Shown: positions 1 through 10,898, counted from the first letter of the stretch. The stretch is DNA of 64,000 nt from Conchocele bisecta (GCA_029237695.1 CM055271.1:29480695-29544694), one strand, 5' to 3'. Made by a program: numbers and translations. The notes: generated from the sequence alone by a model not told the origin.

Positions 1-113
1 ATAGGTTAAATTATACATTAGTTCACCGTTACAGCAAGTTGAACGAAGGAATTTGGAAGGTGTTAACAAATCTGTGGTTTTACACATGATGGCTTGGCGC
101 CAATGTTTTGCTT

Positions 114-269
114 GTTCTAATGAGTGGTAACAACATAATTTTGTATATAAATTAAGAAAATGGAAAAAATGTCGTCAATATTTTACTTCTTTCTGCACAG
201 AAGTATATGTTGTTACCACTCATTAGAACCGTCTCGGGAGACGGTTCTAATGAATGGTGACAACATATA
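114..269. repeat. Stem-loop repeat in METTL24-like intron
   Basis: Bases 204-269 fold into a near-perfect hairpin: an arm containing GTTACCACTCATTAGAAC is followed, after a short CG-rich centre, by its reverse complement. A further single arm lies at about 114-135. It lies upstream of the first exon seen and looks like a small foldback element. No protein is encoded. Confidence 0.6.
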
Positions 270-360
270 CTTTCCGATAGACATTTAGAAAATGAAGAAA
301 AAGAATAAGCTTAGAAATTTTACATCAATGTGACTTGCTACGTACCCGCCATTATTTCAG

Positions 361-502
361 TATGGTGAAGGAAGAAACCAGGAAGGTGTCGAGCAATCTC
401 TGGTTCTATAGATGGGGGCTCGGCAGTGAGAACACCGTCAATGATAAAGGCTGGACCATAAAAACCCTAGACAGTATTCGCAAGGAGCTTGGCCATGTTA
501 AT
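361..502 (+). CDS. METTL24-like methyltransferase, internal exon
   Basis: This is a probable internal exon. It follows a pyrimidine-rich acceptor ending TTTCAG and ends at a GTAAGT donor at 503. In the open frame it encodes MVKEETRKVSSNLWFYRWG...DSIRKELGHVN. The frame is phase 0 at the donor and joins the exon at 1254 without a shift, giving ...LGHVN-EVIDILKIDIEGDEW. That combination resembles the C-terminal half of METTL24 / FkbM-type (Methyltransf_21) proteins, putative S-adenosylmethionine-dependent enzymes with a usually secreted or Golgi-type N-terminus. The upstream exons and any signal anchor lie outside the window. The exon start is inferred from the acceptor only. Confidence 0.65.
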
Positions 503-1253
503 GTAAGTCCATGTATACTCGGCCGTGGCACGTTAAAGGTACATGCCCACTCAGTAGGCACAAAATGTTCTTTACACAAATTAAATAAGTGTATAATTGT
601 GTCACTATATATTCCACCAGTTCTAAAAATTACAAGTGCCTGCTATACAGATATAATCATTTAGTAATATTTATTTTATTGATAGCGACTCGCGTTGGTA
701 TCTGGCTATTTTCATATGCAAATGAGGCTTGATATTTTTTTATTATTTATACTACCGGTAATTAAATCCGTCATTTGAAAAAAATAATATTTTCCACAGA
801 TTATAAAGTATGATCATTGCACATCAAAAACTAAATACAGAGATTAAATAGCAATGCCCGTTAACATTTTAAGGAAACACAGTTATTGCCCCAGATATCA
901 GTGTGGAAATTTATGTCTGATATAAAATGTATAATAATACCAATCAGTACGTGGGGTAATGGTGAATGAATGTTTATTTTGTCTCTGATATAAAGAAAAT
1001 GTTGTGCCTACTGAGTGGGCATGTACCTTTTAGTTAATGACAACATAAATGACTAACCACAGGTCAGAAAGCCAATCCAAAAATGTAATCCAATCACCTT
1101 TATGCAATTTTTCACATCCTATGTTTTATGCGATTTCAGTACACAAGATTTTAGTACACAAGAACATTGGTAAATCACACTAGTAAAAATCTTAATTAGA
1201 CAAATAATTATTGTGTTGTCATAGTATACCCATTTATTTTAATTACATTTCAG

Positions 1254-1568
1254 GAAGTAATTGACATTTTGAAGATCGACATCGAGGGAGACGAATGGCC
1301 CTCGATCCCACAGATGATCTCCACTGGGGCGTTGTCGGGCGTCAAGCAGATCTCCATGGAAATACACTTCTCAAAGATCAAAAAGAAGGAGGAATATTGG
1401 GGAGCAACGAAGCCAGCAAAGGCGCTGGCGGCCTTAAGACTTTTGTATGCCGAGGGATTTAGGATATTTATGCGAGAAAGGAATTTAGGGGGTATTCAGA
1501 AACTGGATGGAATTGACGATTATTTTACAAATGTGTATGAAATTTCATTGATACGCGTTGGTAGATAA
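1254..1568 (+). CDS. METTL24-like methyltransferase, 3' terminal exon
   Basis: This terminal exon begins after a TTTCAG acceptor and runs to a TAA stop at 1566-1568. It encodes EVIDILKIDIEGDEWPSIPQMI..., then a C-terminal part ending ISLIRVGR. The LKIDIEGDEW segment matches the conserved KIDIEGxE motif of FkbM/Methyltransf_21 methyltransferases, where the acidic residues lie near the cofactor or substrate pocket. Together with the exon at 361-502 it makes about 150 residues of one gene read left to right. No frameshift or stop interrupts it, so a functional host gene is likely. Substrate and cell location cannot be read from this part. Related FkbM-like proteins are the main alternative. Confidence 0.75.
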   Translation, partial: EVIDILKIDIEGDEWPSIPQMISTGALSGVKQISMEIHFSKIKKKEEYWGATKPAKALAALRLLYAEGFRIFMRERNLGGIQKLDGIDDYFTNVYEISLIRVGR

Positions 1569-1650
1569 CGAGTGTTACTGTGTTGCTGTGAATATGTACG
1601 TTCTGTCAGCATTGTTGTTTTTCACTGATAGTCTGTACAACTGATTCAGG

Positions 1651-1887
1651 GGGGGGGGGGGGGCGAGTGGGGCCCGGGCCCCCTTCAGAAATCCTGATTT
1701 TTTTTTTTTACGAAATATTGAGCGTAGAATGCAGGAAATGACTTCCTCAATTCAAAAAATTTCCGGGGGTTCATGCCCCCGGACCCCGCTAGCCAACTCC
1801 CTCGCACCGCTCAGTCGACAAACGAGCATACCTCGTTCAAGTTCCATGTGGGCCCCCCCCCTTGGTGAAATCCTGGATCCGCCACTG
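1651..1887. repeat. G-rich hAT-like MITE fragment
   Basis: The stretch starts with CAGGGGG plus a long G run and ends CTGGATCCGCCACTG, an end typical of hAT-derived elements in animal genomes. The interior includes short C/G palindromes such as CCCGGGCCC. No matching 8-bp target duplication is visible, so the borders are approximate. Confidence 0.45.
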
Positions 1888-1899
1888 TAATTCACCCCT

Positions 1900-2120
1900 A
1901 AGTAACTGGAATGGATGTTTATATGTTAATTTTGCAACCAAACCAACCTAGACTAGTCCATTTATGAAGAGGGTGTGTTTTTGTTCTCAAAAATATGGAA
2001 ATGACTTGCAAAAAGTGCAGATCCTGATGAGACGGCTCGTCACAAGTTATTACAAAATTGGTTTGTAAGTTATTGCAAAAAGTACATGGACTAACGTTAT
2101 TATATCCCTCTTGCCTATCG
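1900..2120 (+). repeat. Dispersed repeat, 'CACCCCTAAGTAACTGG' type
   Basis: The segment from TTCACCCCTAAGTAACTGGA to about 2,120 recurs at 16,618-16,810 with the same order of landmarks: CACCCCTAAGTAACTGG, ACTAGTCC-ATTTATGAA, and GCAAAAAGTGCAGATCCTG followed by ATGAGAC. The other copy starts at TTAACCCTTTCACCCC, suggesting a piggyBac-type (TTAA-inserting) non-autonomous family. Confidence 0.55.
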
Positions 2121-3200
2121 GCGAGGGGATAACCAAACTCGAAAAGAGAAACACACACACAGGGTGGCGACTATATGCACAGGGATTTTGTTTTGGCCAT
2201 TGTGGCCCTATATCGCTCACCTGGCTATTATACATATGCAAGTAAATCTGAGAGAGCTTTATACATTTATTATTCCTACAAAGGGAAGACTTTATACAGC
2301 AGTAATCTTGGATTATGTGACAATCTCCAATTTGAAAAATGTGTAAATGTTTCACCGAGCCAAGCATTTAGTAAGAAAAAGCTGTTTGAAAGCTGTTTGA
2401 CATAATCACCCGATTTAGTCTCCTAAATATCGTCATGACCATATTTGGTAAAATGTGATGCCCTCCGGCCCCGTCCAATTTTGACCCTGGGGCCACCATT
2501 TTAACAGATATGAAACTGCATCGACTATTGATCATTTCTGCCATGTTTCGTGAAATCTGTCCAGCGGTTTGTGATAAAAAGATTTTTTTAAGAACTTGAC
2601 CTACTTTTCCACAGCGGCCATCGTTGATTATGTGACTCCAAATTTACAAATCTGACATGCCCACACCCATAGATCCCTGTCAAGTTTGACCAACATTGGC
2701 CAAGCGATTCACAAGAAGACATTTGAACTCTCTAAAGGATGACCTTTTGACCTTGTGGCGGCCTTCTTGGATGACCTCATAATCCGATCTAGACAAAAAA
2801 TGATCCAGAGTGATTGTCTCCTGAATACCTTTGATTTGATATGCAGGACCATATTCGGTCAAATGCGAAATTTGACCCTAGTCGACACCCCTCCCCCCCA
2901 CCCCCATTTTTGACTCCTGTGTCACCATTTTTACAAATCTGAAAGAGCATTGATGTTCGATCACTCCTGTCAAGTTTCGGTTTTGCACTCAGTCTGGCAC
3001 TTTGTTGACCTACTTTTGCACGGCGGCCATCTTGGATTATGCGACTACTTCCAATTTTACAAATCGGACGTTCCCCTACACATATATCATCTCTGTTTGA
3101 CTCAGTGGTTCTGGAGAAGAATACAATTGAAATAGTGGATGTATGGCGGACCGACGACACCGGACAAAAAGCGGTAAAAATAGCTCACTTGAGCCTTTGG
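2120..3200. other. Non-coding stretch, no gene recognised
   Basis: Repetitive phrases such as 'CGGCCATCTTGGATTATG' and 'CAATTTTACAAATC' recur at about 100-300 bp spacing, suggesting decayed repeat units. No long conserved reading frame, RNA gene or clear element border was found. Confidence 0.4.
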
Positions 3201-3205
3201 CTCAG

Positions 3206-3508
3206 GGGCCTATTTCACCAACATTGCAAAGTATACTTTCCTAGCAAAGTATACTTTGAGGGAGAAATTTTCAATTTTAGAATAAATTTATTAATTTTTA
3301 TTATACTGAATTTATTACATTATCACAGCCAATTTTGGCTGTGATAATGTAATAAATTCAGTATAATAATTCTGCATAGTTTTAATCATCAAATATATGC
3401 AATCGTTAGTTCTATATGAAATAATGCATTTCGGAAAAATCAATGATTGCTCCCTCAAAGTATACATTGCTAGGAAAGTATACTTTGCAATTTTGATGAC
3501 ATCGGCTA
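3206..3508. mobile_element. Harbinger-like MITE, copy 1 (TSD CAG)
   Basis: This 303-bp non-autonomous element has inverted ends that read GGGCCTATTTCACC on the left and complement GGTGAAATAGGC-type sequence on the right. Both subterminal regions carry AAAGTATACTTT, and the centre is a long perfect palindrome (about 3,298-3,370) built on TTATCACAGCCA. It is flanked by CAG at 3203-3205 and 3509-3511. A CWG target duplication is a known property of part of the PIF/Harbinger superfamily; assignment to it is inference. Closely related copies are at 7664-7948 and 50394-50688. Confidence 0.8.
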
Positions 3509-3896
3509 CAGGTGAGCTCAATAAACCACAATTGTATGGGGGTTACATACATGTACATGGTTTGAAGGCAACCAAGTCTTAACTCTTTGCATGTTGGGAA
3601 ATTTATGAGCTATAAATAGTTCAAAAATAGCAGACGACAATATTATATTTTCTTTTATTTCTCCCTATAAATATCATGAATGTGTCTTTGAATTTCATTT
3701 GAATCGAGTCCGGAGGAAATTCCAAGACATATTTACAGAGAGAAATAAGAGACATACTCGTAATTTATTGGATGTTATTTTCACGCTAGCATACAAATCT
3801 TGTAATTCAGCATACATGTAGATGTTAGAATCACAACAACAAGCAATACAGTTTATATTTTATTTTATTAAACACAATTGTACACATTTTGTCAAT

Positions 3897-4145
3897 ACAT
3901 GTATATGGCTGTGACTGGAGAAATGGGGTTTATGGATTTTTCGACCAGTTCAACAAAATATCACTCTTTGTAGGCCGACAACAATTTATATTGCTTGTTA
4001 GAAGCATGCTGTATGTGTACTTGATGGAATGGCGATTACAGTGCAGGCCAAGATCAAACTGCGCATATGTATAGGCTGATCTGAGGCTACACTGGTCATG
4101 TTTCCTAAAAGCCCCTTTTCCTCCAGTCACAGCCACATATACATG
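3897..4145. repeat. Inverted-repeat element with GGCTGTGACTGGAG ends
   Basis: About 249 bp is bounded by ACATGTATATGGCTGTGACT-type sequence and its reverse complement. The same element at 7,470-8,012 is split by a Harbinger-like MITE. No coding capacity. Confidence 0.65.
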
Positions 4146-4426
4146 AACTACTGTGGGACACCTCCAATCCGGTCACCTCCCAGGTTGTTCAGTTAGGAGA
4201 GGTTACACTGTAGTGAATTCAAGGTGCGTAACTCGGACCTGTGGCGCCCGCCGAAGCATTAGATTATCCCACTTAAAAACTAGCACAAATGCTGGATGCA
4301 TGTTACTAGCGCGGAATATATCGTGTTCACCGTAAGCAAAAGCGATAACAAAATGCTCATTGAAACTGCCATTACCCCGCCAACCTGTTATCATATAGTA
4401 TGTCACATTCAATAGAAACCTACATA

Positions 4427-4495
4427 CAGTGGAACATCTCTAAACCGGACACCCTGGGAGGTCCCCAGGGTGTCCGGTTTAGAGATGTTCCACTG
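4427..4495. mobile_element. Palindromic Tc1/mariner-type MITE (TA target)
   Basis: A 69-bp nearly perfect palindrome starts CAGTGGAACATCTCTAAACC and ends with its complement, flanked by TA on both sides. A half copy ending TTCCACTG-TA lies at about 4,619-4,645. The ends and TA target fit Tc1/mariner/pogo-type elements. Confidence 0.75.
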
Positions 4496-4977
4496 TAAAT
4501 TAGACATTTGACCTTTCTGGTACGTATGTGCGTGCTTTGCAATCATGAATGTACATTAACATCCGAGATAAATGGCCAAGAAACCCATCGAAAATAAGAT
4601 CACGTATGTGGTCTTGGTGTTCGGTTTAGAGAGGTTCCACTGTACTATACAACAACAGGTGAGTGGGGTAATGACTTGTTTTATCCCGTCAACACAGTGT
4701 GTATGTGCCGGCCGTGAAACACAGTGCCGTGAAACATTTTTGATATCCAGTCAATACTATTTTTGCATTTTAAAGCCATTTTTAGGTGTTGGCGGGCCCA
4801 TCCCGTTTCCTGAGCCTTGCCAAATATTTTTTCCCATTCACGGCACTAACCTACTATTCTCTATTTTGTCAGTGTGAATGTGTTGAAATGTCACAGGTCC
4901 GCATCTTGCACATGTGAATCAATAAACATAGGCTATCACAATGTATTCATTTTGTATGAACGTTCTAAACCGTGGTA

Positions 4978-5395
4978 AGTTTGTTTGTTTGTTTGTTTAT
5001 TGGTGTTTAACGGCCTATCAACAGCTAAGGTCATGTAAGGCCGGGCAAACGGGTTCGATCCCGTTTTAACCTGCTGCATTGGGGGGAAAATTCCAAAATC
5101 AGAACTGAATATTTACATCGAGAAACAATATATTCAGCCCTGAAATTAGAATAACCTGACCTGGTGGCAGGTCCATACCACACCAAAGTCACTTGGCCCC
5201 TTCCCCTAAAATAGGATTACGAATAATCGTAATACTCACATAAGGGGTATAACCAGATTCAACTGTCACATACAAAATTCCAAAGACGTATGTGAGGGCC
5301 AAACCAAGTCTCCAGTCGGAATTCCGGTAAGGATGAACCCCGATCATTAAATTACCCATCGCTTGCACCCACCTTCCACCCACAAACAGTGGTAA
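4978..5395 (+). repeat. SINE-like repeat, copy 1
   Basis: The copy starts with a GTTT tandem run followed by TGGTGTTTAACGGCC, and contains GGTTCGATCCC at about 5,049, which matches a tRNA-type B box. It continues with CCTGACCTGG, CCACACCAAAGTCACTTGGC and a 'GAGGGCCAAACCA' tail. The same order is seen at 8,038-8,440 and, reversed, at 27,250-27,360 and 42,960-43,235; a related family is at 33,830-34,310. The B-box match suggests a Pol III-derived SINE, but an A box was not established. Confidence 0.6.
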
Positions 5396-5904
5396 GATCT
5401 ACCTACAAACAGCTGCCAATACAACAGTTTATCAGGTAACTAGGCGAGTAATAACTGGATACATGTTAACTTTAAGGAGTTGGTCTTTTTTCTTTCTTTT
5501 TTTTCAGGTTTGAAAATATTTATTTTCCCCGTAATAGGTTTGTGGTGGGTCGGGGCCATCCCCCACAAACCGTACATAATATACATGTAATAGTCAGATA
5601 CAAATACAAAATATACAATTACAGATATTCACCCTCTTTTGCTCTTGCAGTACTGGGTAGAAATCACTGTTCTATTAAGACTTCATGGTTGAGTGGTACA
5701 TTAGAATCGTCATTAATGAGAGACCTGAATTTTCAATTAAAAACTTGCACGTGTTATTAAAAAAAAGACAGTAATACTTATAATAAACCCGCAGATGACA
5801 ATGTCACTCTCCAGTGCCGCAAGAGCAAAAGTTTGATTTAGCATATGTAATACCCACTCTGTAAATGGTGAAGTTCAATCCTACTGTGCATCTACATGTT
5901 TAAA

Positions 5905-6140
5905 TTGTGTATTAACCCTTTCAACACTACAGCCGTTTATATAGGTATTTTTAAACAGTGTAGATCCAGACGAGCCAGCTCATCAGGATCTGCACTCTTT
6001 AAGTAATTTTCATATTTGTTAAAAAAAATAAAAAATTATAAATCGACTATTTTAAAAGTACTTTGTGTGGAATGGAATTGACCGAAAAATAACATATTAT
6101 ATATAATCCATTCCAGTTATTTAGGGCTGAAAGGATTAAA
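5905..6140 (+). repeat. piggyBac-type non-autonomous repeat
   Basis: The stretch opens with TTAACCCTTTCAACACTAC and closes with AGGGCTGAAAGGATTAAA. It contains GTGTAGATCCAGACGAGCC followed by an inverted GATCTGCAC, the stem seen again at about 10,700-10,770. The TTAA/CCCTTT borders suggest piggyBac-mediated movement; the right TTAA is imperfect. Confidence 0.5.
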
Positions 6141-6144
6141 TGTT

Positions 6145-7440
6145 AAAGTCCTGGTAATAAGACCGACTTGCTAATAAGACCACTTTTTTCAGATTGGAAC
6201 CACAGGTGGTCGGTCTTAAGGACCCGTTCTATACCTGACCATCGTATGATTTAAAGATAAATGTTTCGTAAATGTGATCAGCCAGTTTCAACTGTTCTGA
6301 CGTTTGACAAAGAACTCAAAAGTAAAACATATGATATAAAGTAGTTTAAATCACATGTAGAAAAGCCAGGAGAACGGACACCAAACTGTAAAATATGTCA
6401 GTTTTCTGGACAGGTTTGCACCTGTGTTTTAAAGTAGTAGGTCATATATAGATACATTTGACTTCCATGATGTACAAGCCATCGTACAGTTTTACCACTT
6501 TGTGTGTTCGACACATACAGCAAATACTATGACAGTAAACAAAATGAAATATGGTGAAATACATAATTGATAGATATTGACAGCTGTAAATATTATGCCA
6601 GCATACTATACAAAAGACGAGATATCTGAGCATTTCTCCCATCAATCTCAAAATAAATTTTCATGTGTAAACTTTTCAATCTGATGCACAGCCTATGTTA
6701 GTGTACATGTTACCCATAGGTAAAGCCATATTTACTTGCATCGTATGTGAGTAGACACCAGGGACAATACACTCAAGAAACTGCTTACATGTCACTGTCA
6801 CTTACATGTCATTGGTTAGCTGTCATTGTTATTTGCTGTATGTGTCAAACACACAAAGTAACAAGACAATATTCACATATGTTATATTCATATATCACAT
6901 CACTTCTATGAAGCAATTATCATTGAAGTCAAGAGTATCTATCTATGACCTATTACCTTAATAGAGGAACTTTACTGTATTACTTGTGTAGTTAGTCTGA
7001 ACATTCTGCAGAGAAATTTGAATCGGAACAAGTTTAAACAACGTCCATTTCAAATTTCTCTGCAGAATGCTCATTTTGATGGGCATATGATGTAACAACA
7101 TTTTTGTACTTTATATACATGTATTTCATAGTTATAAACTAAAACGATTAAATGATAAATAAAATACCAGGCTAGTGTTCTTTTTATACAAAGCATACTA
7201 GGCAAGCCTCGAAATACCTACGCATTTCCTAGCCATCTTATAAACTTGAGACACAACACTAACCTGATATTTCCTATTTACATGTAACATGATAAATATA
7301 AGGCAATAAGCATGTTTCATCAAAGAAGCCACCAAATAAACAGAAGACAAAAGACACTAGCCCGGCATGTACTACTTTAAATATAACATACATTGTACAT
7401 GTAAATAAATATATCAAACAACTCTCAAATTTCAGTGTGT
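6145..7440. other. Non-coding stretch with repeat fragments
   Basis: At 6,145-6,235 there are phrases such as AATAAGACCGACTTGC and GGTCGGTCTTAAGGAC, like ends of pogo-type elements. At about 7,012-7,070, TTCTGCAGAGAAATTTGAA and its reverse complement bracket a 30-bp spacer. No gene is recognised. Confidence 0.4.
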
Positions 7441-7469
7441 TCCCTCCCTAGTCTTGCCCGATAAACTTG

Positions 7470-8012
7470 ATATACATGTCGCTGTGACTGGAGAAATGGG
7501 GCTTATGGGTTTTGCGACCAGTGTAGATCCAGATCAGCCTGTGCATCTGCACAGTCTGATCAGGATCTGCACTGTTCGCTATTACATCAATAAAACACCC
7601 CATCATGCTTCTAGCAAGCAATTTAGATGGTTATCAGGCTACAGCAGTATGCTATTTGATCAGGAGCCGATTTCATCAAAATTGCAAAGTATACTTATCT
7701 AACAAAGTATACAATGAGGGAGACATTTTCAATTTAAGGATAAATTTATTAATTTTTATTATACTGAATTTATTACATTATCACAGCCAAAATGGCTGTG
7801 ATAATGTAATAAATTCAGTATAATAATTCTGCACACTTTTAATCATCAAATATATGCAGTGGTTAGTTCTATATGAAATAATGCATTTCGGGAAAAATAA
7901 ATGATTTCTCCCTCAAAGTATACTTTGCAATGTTGGTGAAATAGGCTACAGGAGCTGCACTGGTCACATGTCCCATAAGCCCCATTTCTTTCTCCAGTCA
8001 CAGCCACAATTA
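7470..8012. repeat. GGCTGTGACTGGAG element split by a MITE
   Basis: The left part starts GCTGTGACTGGAGAAATGGG and carries GTGTAGATCCAGATCAGCC; the right part ends CTCCAGTCACAGCCAC. Between them lies the 285-bp Harbinger-like MITE at 7664-7948. Removing the MITE and one CAG would restore a unit like that at 3897-4145. Confidence 0.65.
7664..7948. mobile_element. Harbinger-like MITE, copy 2 (TSD CAG)
   Basis: This copy is a 285-bp relative of the element at 3206-3508, with the same AAAGTATACTTT subterminal motif and the same central palindrome around GCCAAAATGGC. CAG flanks it at 7661-7663 and 7949-7951, and the flanks CAGGAG / CAGGAG match for six bases. It sits inside another repeat, which dates it as the later insertion. 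Confidence 0.8.
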
Positions 8013-8037
8013 TGTCAAGGCATTTGCCTGGTATGGT

Positions 8038-8440
8038 TTGTTTGTTGGTGTTTAACGGCCTATCAACAGCTAAGGTCATTTAAGGCCGGGCCAACGGGTT
8101 CAATCCCATATTCAACCTGCTGCACTTGGGGAAAATCTCAAAAGCAGAACGGAATATTTACATCGCAAAAAAAAATATATTCAGCCTTGAAATTACAATA
8201 ACCCGACCTGGTGCCAGGTCCATACATGTACCACACCAAAGCCACTTGGCCTCTTCCCCTAAAAGAACTGTAATAAGATTACGATTAATCCTATTACTCA
8301 TATAAGGGATATAATCAGATTCAACTCTCAAATACAAGAAAGCCAAAGATGTACATGAGGGCCAAACCAGGTCTCTAGTCGGGTTCCGCTAAGGATGAAT
8401 CTCGATCATTAAAATACCCATCGCATGCTCCCACCTGTCA
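8038..8440 (+). repeat. SINE-like repeat, copy 2
   Basis: Landmarks match the copy at 4,978: TTTGTTGGTGTTTAACGGCC, GGTTCAATCCC, CCGACCTGGTGCCAGGTCC and GAGGGCCAAACCAGG. The B-box-like motif differs by one base (GGTTCAATCCC). It ends next to the MITE at 8451. Confidence 0.6.
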
Positions 8441-8450
8441 CCCACTCCTG

Positions 8451-8698
8451 TAGCCCGTTTCACTAAACATCGTACAACTAAAATGTTCGTAAGTGCAAAA
8501 TTATGATTGTCTGTACATTTCACATTGACAATGTTTTCTTGTAAACAATTATTGGATTTACATTTATTGAGCATAGGCTGCATATGCAGCCTATGCTCAA
8601 TAAATGTAAATCCACCAATTGAACTTTCCAGATGATCCTAAATTTGCATTTACGAACAACGAACATTTTAGTCGTACAATGTTTAGTGAAACGGCCCC
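8451..8698. mobile_element. Harbinger-like MITE, second family (TSD CTG)
   Basis: This 248-bp element begins TAGCCCGTTTCACTAAACAT and ends with the complementary ATGTTTAGTGAAACGGCC-type sequence. Subterminal ACTAAAATGTTCGTAA is matched in inverted form at the right. A perfect central palindrome lies around GCATATGC at 8,560-8,610. CTG flanks it at 8448-8450 and 8699-8701. Ends resemble those of the 3206 family but the interior differs. Confidence 0.8.
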
Positions 8699-9007
8699 CT
8701 GGTATCGTACGGCAAACTTTGGCTCGTTACCTTTGTGGCCAGTGTAGACCCAGACCAATCTACAACTCTGCAAGTCTGACCAGTGCCTGCATTGTTCGCA
8801 CGTTGGTGAAAATGAAATAATCCTAGACAATTATAATGAAATACCAAGATACCAAGATATAAAGATAAGGAATTAGTAATCGAGTATTGTCACTCCATCA
8901 TTTCTGAAGCAATTGGGTATTTCAAAATTTTACTTGGGTAAAATAAAATCACACAACTGTTTACACATCAACAGACCGCAATTATTGAATAGTTTGCTTC
9001 GAAATGA

Positions 9008-9105
9008 AAACGTGTCTTGGTATTTCATTAGAATTGTCTCCTTGGAGACAATTCTAATGAAATACCAAGATGTGTTTTCATGGAAAATAAGAAAAATATG
9101 CCATA
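9008..9105. repeat. Long palindrome
   Basis: A roughly 95-bp palindrome has arms containing CTTGGTATTTCATTAGAATT around a short GTCTCC/GGAGAC centre. The loop style (GTCTC..GAGAC) is shared with the palindromes at 204-269, about 9,890-9,930 and about 10,560-10,600. Confidence 0.7.
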
Positions 9106-9174
9106 TGTGTGTTATGTTTATTGTTTTCTGCAGCATGATAATACCACAAATTTTGTATTGCTTTTTGATACTCA

Positions 9175-9260
9175 CTACTTCTGATTTCAATTGGGTTTTT
9201 GGCAATTTTAATTGGGTATTTAAGCAAATACACAGCTTATCTGGAGCCCTGACAGGGCGC
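9175..9260. repeat. Dispersed AT-rich repeat with inverted relative at 37.1 kb
   Basis: GATTTCAATTGGG, TTTAATTGGGTATTT and CAAATACACAGCTTATCTGG are matched in reverse orientation at about 37,103-37,190. It is a short dispersed repeat of unknown class. Confidence 0.45.
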
Positions 9261-9593
9261 ATAATAAACTTGTATAAAGTTCAGGTATTATTTACAGAAA
9301 CAGTTACTGTGATTTTTTTTTGTAAATGATGTCGAATGATGTCAAAATATTCATATCAAATGCGGACAAAATTTTCAAAGCAAATAAGGAATTCTATTAC
9401 CGTACACATTTGATATTAAAAGTTTTCGCAAGTGACATCAACATTTCTATTCCGCATTTGATATGTTAATTGTGTGGAATTTTTTAAATCATTTACGGAA
9501 AATATAGTAAATTTTGTAAATATTTTTCATAAGATTTTGCACATCTTCTTAGGTATAAATTCCCATGGCAAGTCTCTATGTTAAGATATAGTA

Positions 9594-9801
9594 CAGTGCA
9601 ACCTCTCTACAGCCACCCATGGGAAGATGCAAAACTGGCTGTTGTAGAGGTGGCCTTTGAGAGGTGGCTGTTGTAGGGAAGGCTGCTGAGTGTTGTAGGG
9701 GGGCGAAATATAGAGGCAATTGTCCATTTGGGATAGAAAACAATCGGCTGGTACAGGGAGTGTATTGTTGTAGAGAGATGGCCGTTCGCAGAGATCGACT
9801 G
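9594..9801. mobile_element. Tc1/mariner/pogo-type MITE (TA target)
   Basis: A 208-bp element starts CAGTGCAACCTCTCTAC and ends with related inverted sequence ending CGACTG, flanked by TA at 9592-9593 and 9802-9803. The interior repeats 'GGTGGC-TGTTGTAG'. Relatives are at about 52,690 and 55,165. Confidence 0.65.
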
Positions 9802-9805
9802 TACG

Positions 9806-10014
9806 TTTAACGCTCACTACGCGGGAGACGAAAATTGTTGTTTTTTATTTTTGCCTTAATTCTTAACAAAAAAATCTTTTTTGACAGCACATGAGAATTG
9901 TCTTCAATGGAGACGATTCTCATGCGCTGCCAAAACAGGTTTTTATCGAGAAATATTTAAATAAAACATTTCCAGCAGACGACAAAAATTTCATTCAGCG
10001 TAGTAAGGGTTATA
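9806..10014. mobile_element. piggyBac-type MITE with internal stem-loop
   Basis: The left end is TTTAACGCTCACTACGC and the right end GCGTAGTAAGGGTTA, inverted relatives of each other. An internal hairpin (about 9,885-9,932) is built on GACAGCACATGAGAATTG. The left flank is TTAA; the right flank has drifted to TTAT. Confidence 0.6.
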
Positions 10015-10490
10015 AATAATGTTTTAGGCGGTTTGATTGCTTGCATATACAAAAAGATCAGTATCTGCACTGTTGTTCACCATTCCATCAATGAAACACG
10101 TGTGCTGTTCAAGATGTTTCTAACAAGCAAGATAAGATTTAGGTCGGGTTAAATTGCATGGGGACGAATCCAATTTTTCACTGTTTCACATTATGTACGG
10201 AAAATGTTTGCTGCAGAAAACTGCTATTTGGCAAATCATGAGCGCCTCTTTGCATGGAACATAAAGACAAAGTGCCCTGTGCAAAAAGGGGCTATTTGAC
10301 AAAATGAGGTCAAACTCATTAACGCAGGATTGATTTCCAAAGTCCTGTTCATGGTTACTAGCTTTCATATTTCCACATTGTATGGTATAAACCGTATTGG
10401 TCCTAGTGTACATGCAATAAATTGTAAAATCTTTAAACTCATTTGTCTCGAAAAGTCAAAACATGCATATAGCACCTTTTTTTGCATTAA

Positions 10491-10672
10491 CCCTTACTAC
10501 TGCTTAATTATTTTTTTTTGTTTTATTTTCAATATCAGTTTATTCCTGTTTTGACAGTGCATGAGAATCGTCTCCACTGGAGACAATTCTCATGTGCTGT
10601 CAAAACCAATTTAGAATTAAAGCAAAAATGAAAAACAGCAGACGGCAATTTCCGTCTCCAGCGTAGGAAGGG
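10491..10672. mobile_element. piggyBac-type MITE (TTAA target)
   Basis: CCCTTACTACTGC opens the element and GCGTAGGAAGGG closes it. TTAA flanks it at 10487-10490 and 10673-10676. A central hairpin carries GACAGTGCATGAGAATCGTC. Ends and target match the autonomous piggyBac at 13,540 in style (CCCTT...AAGGG), suggesting mobilisation by such a transposase. Confidence 0.75.
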
Positions 10673-10676
10673 TTAA

Positions 10677-10898
10677 TAACCCATTAACACCATAGTGGTA
10701 TTGGCAAAAAGTGTAGATCCAGATGAGCCGGCTCGTTACGAGCCGTCTCATCAGGATCTGCACTTTTGCAAGTAATTTTAATATTTTTGAGACCAAAAAC
10801 ACCCCCCCCCTCCCCCCCCCCACCTTTGTTTTTTTTAAAGAATTAAGGCAAAAATGAAAAACAGCAGATGACACTTTTTGTCTCAAGCGTAGTGAGGG
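10677..10898. mobile_element. piggyBac-type MITE adjacent to previous one
   Basis: This unit lies immediately right of the preceding MITE and ends GCGTAGTGAGGG followed by TTAA at 10899-10902. It includes a hairpin of GTGTAGATCCAGATGAGCC with its inverted copy, and a C-rich run. The left terminus is ambiguous because two TTAA sites lie close together. Confidence 0.5.

Noticed and set aside
5049..5059. tRNA gene suggested by GGTTCGATCCC
   Set aside because: Only the B-box-like part is present inside a repeated SINE-like unit; no cloverleaf could be folded around it.
8913..9329. Open frames on both strands over 9.0-9.3 kb
   Set aside because: They cross a long palindrome and a dispersed repeat; composition is that of AT-rich non-coding DNA.
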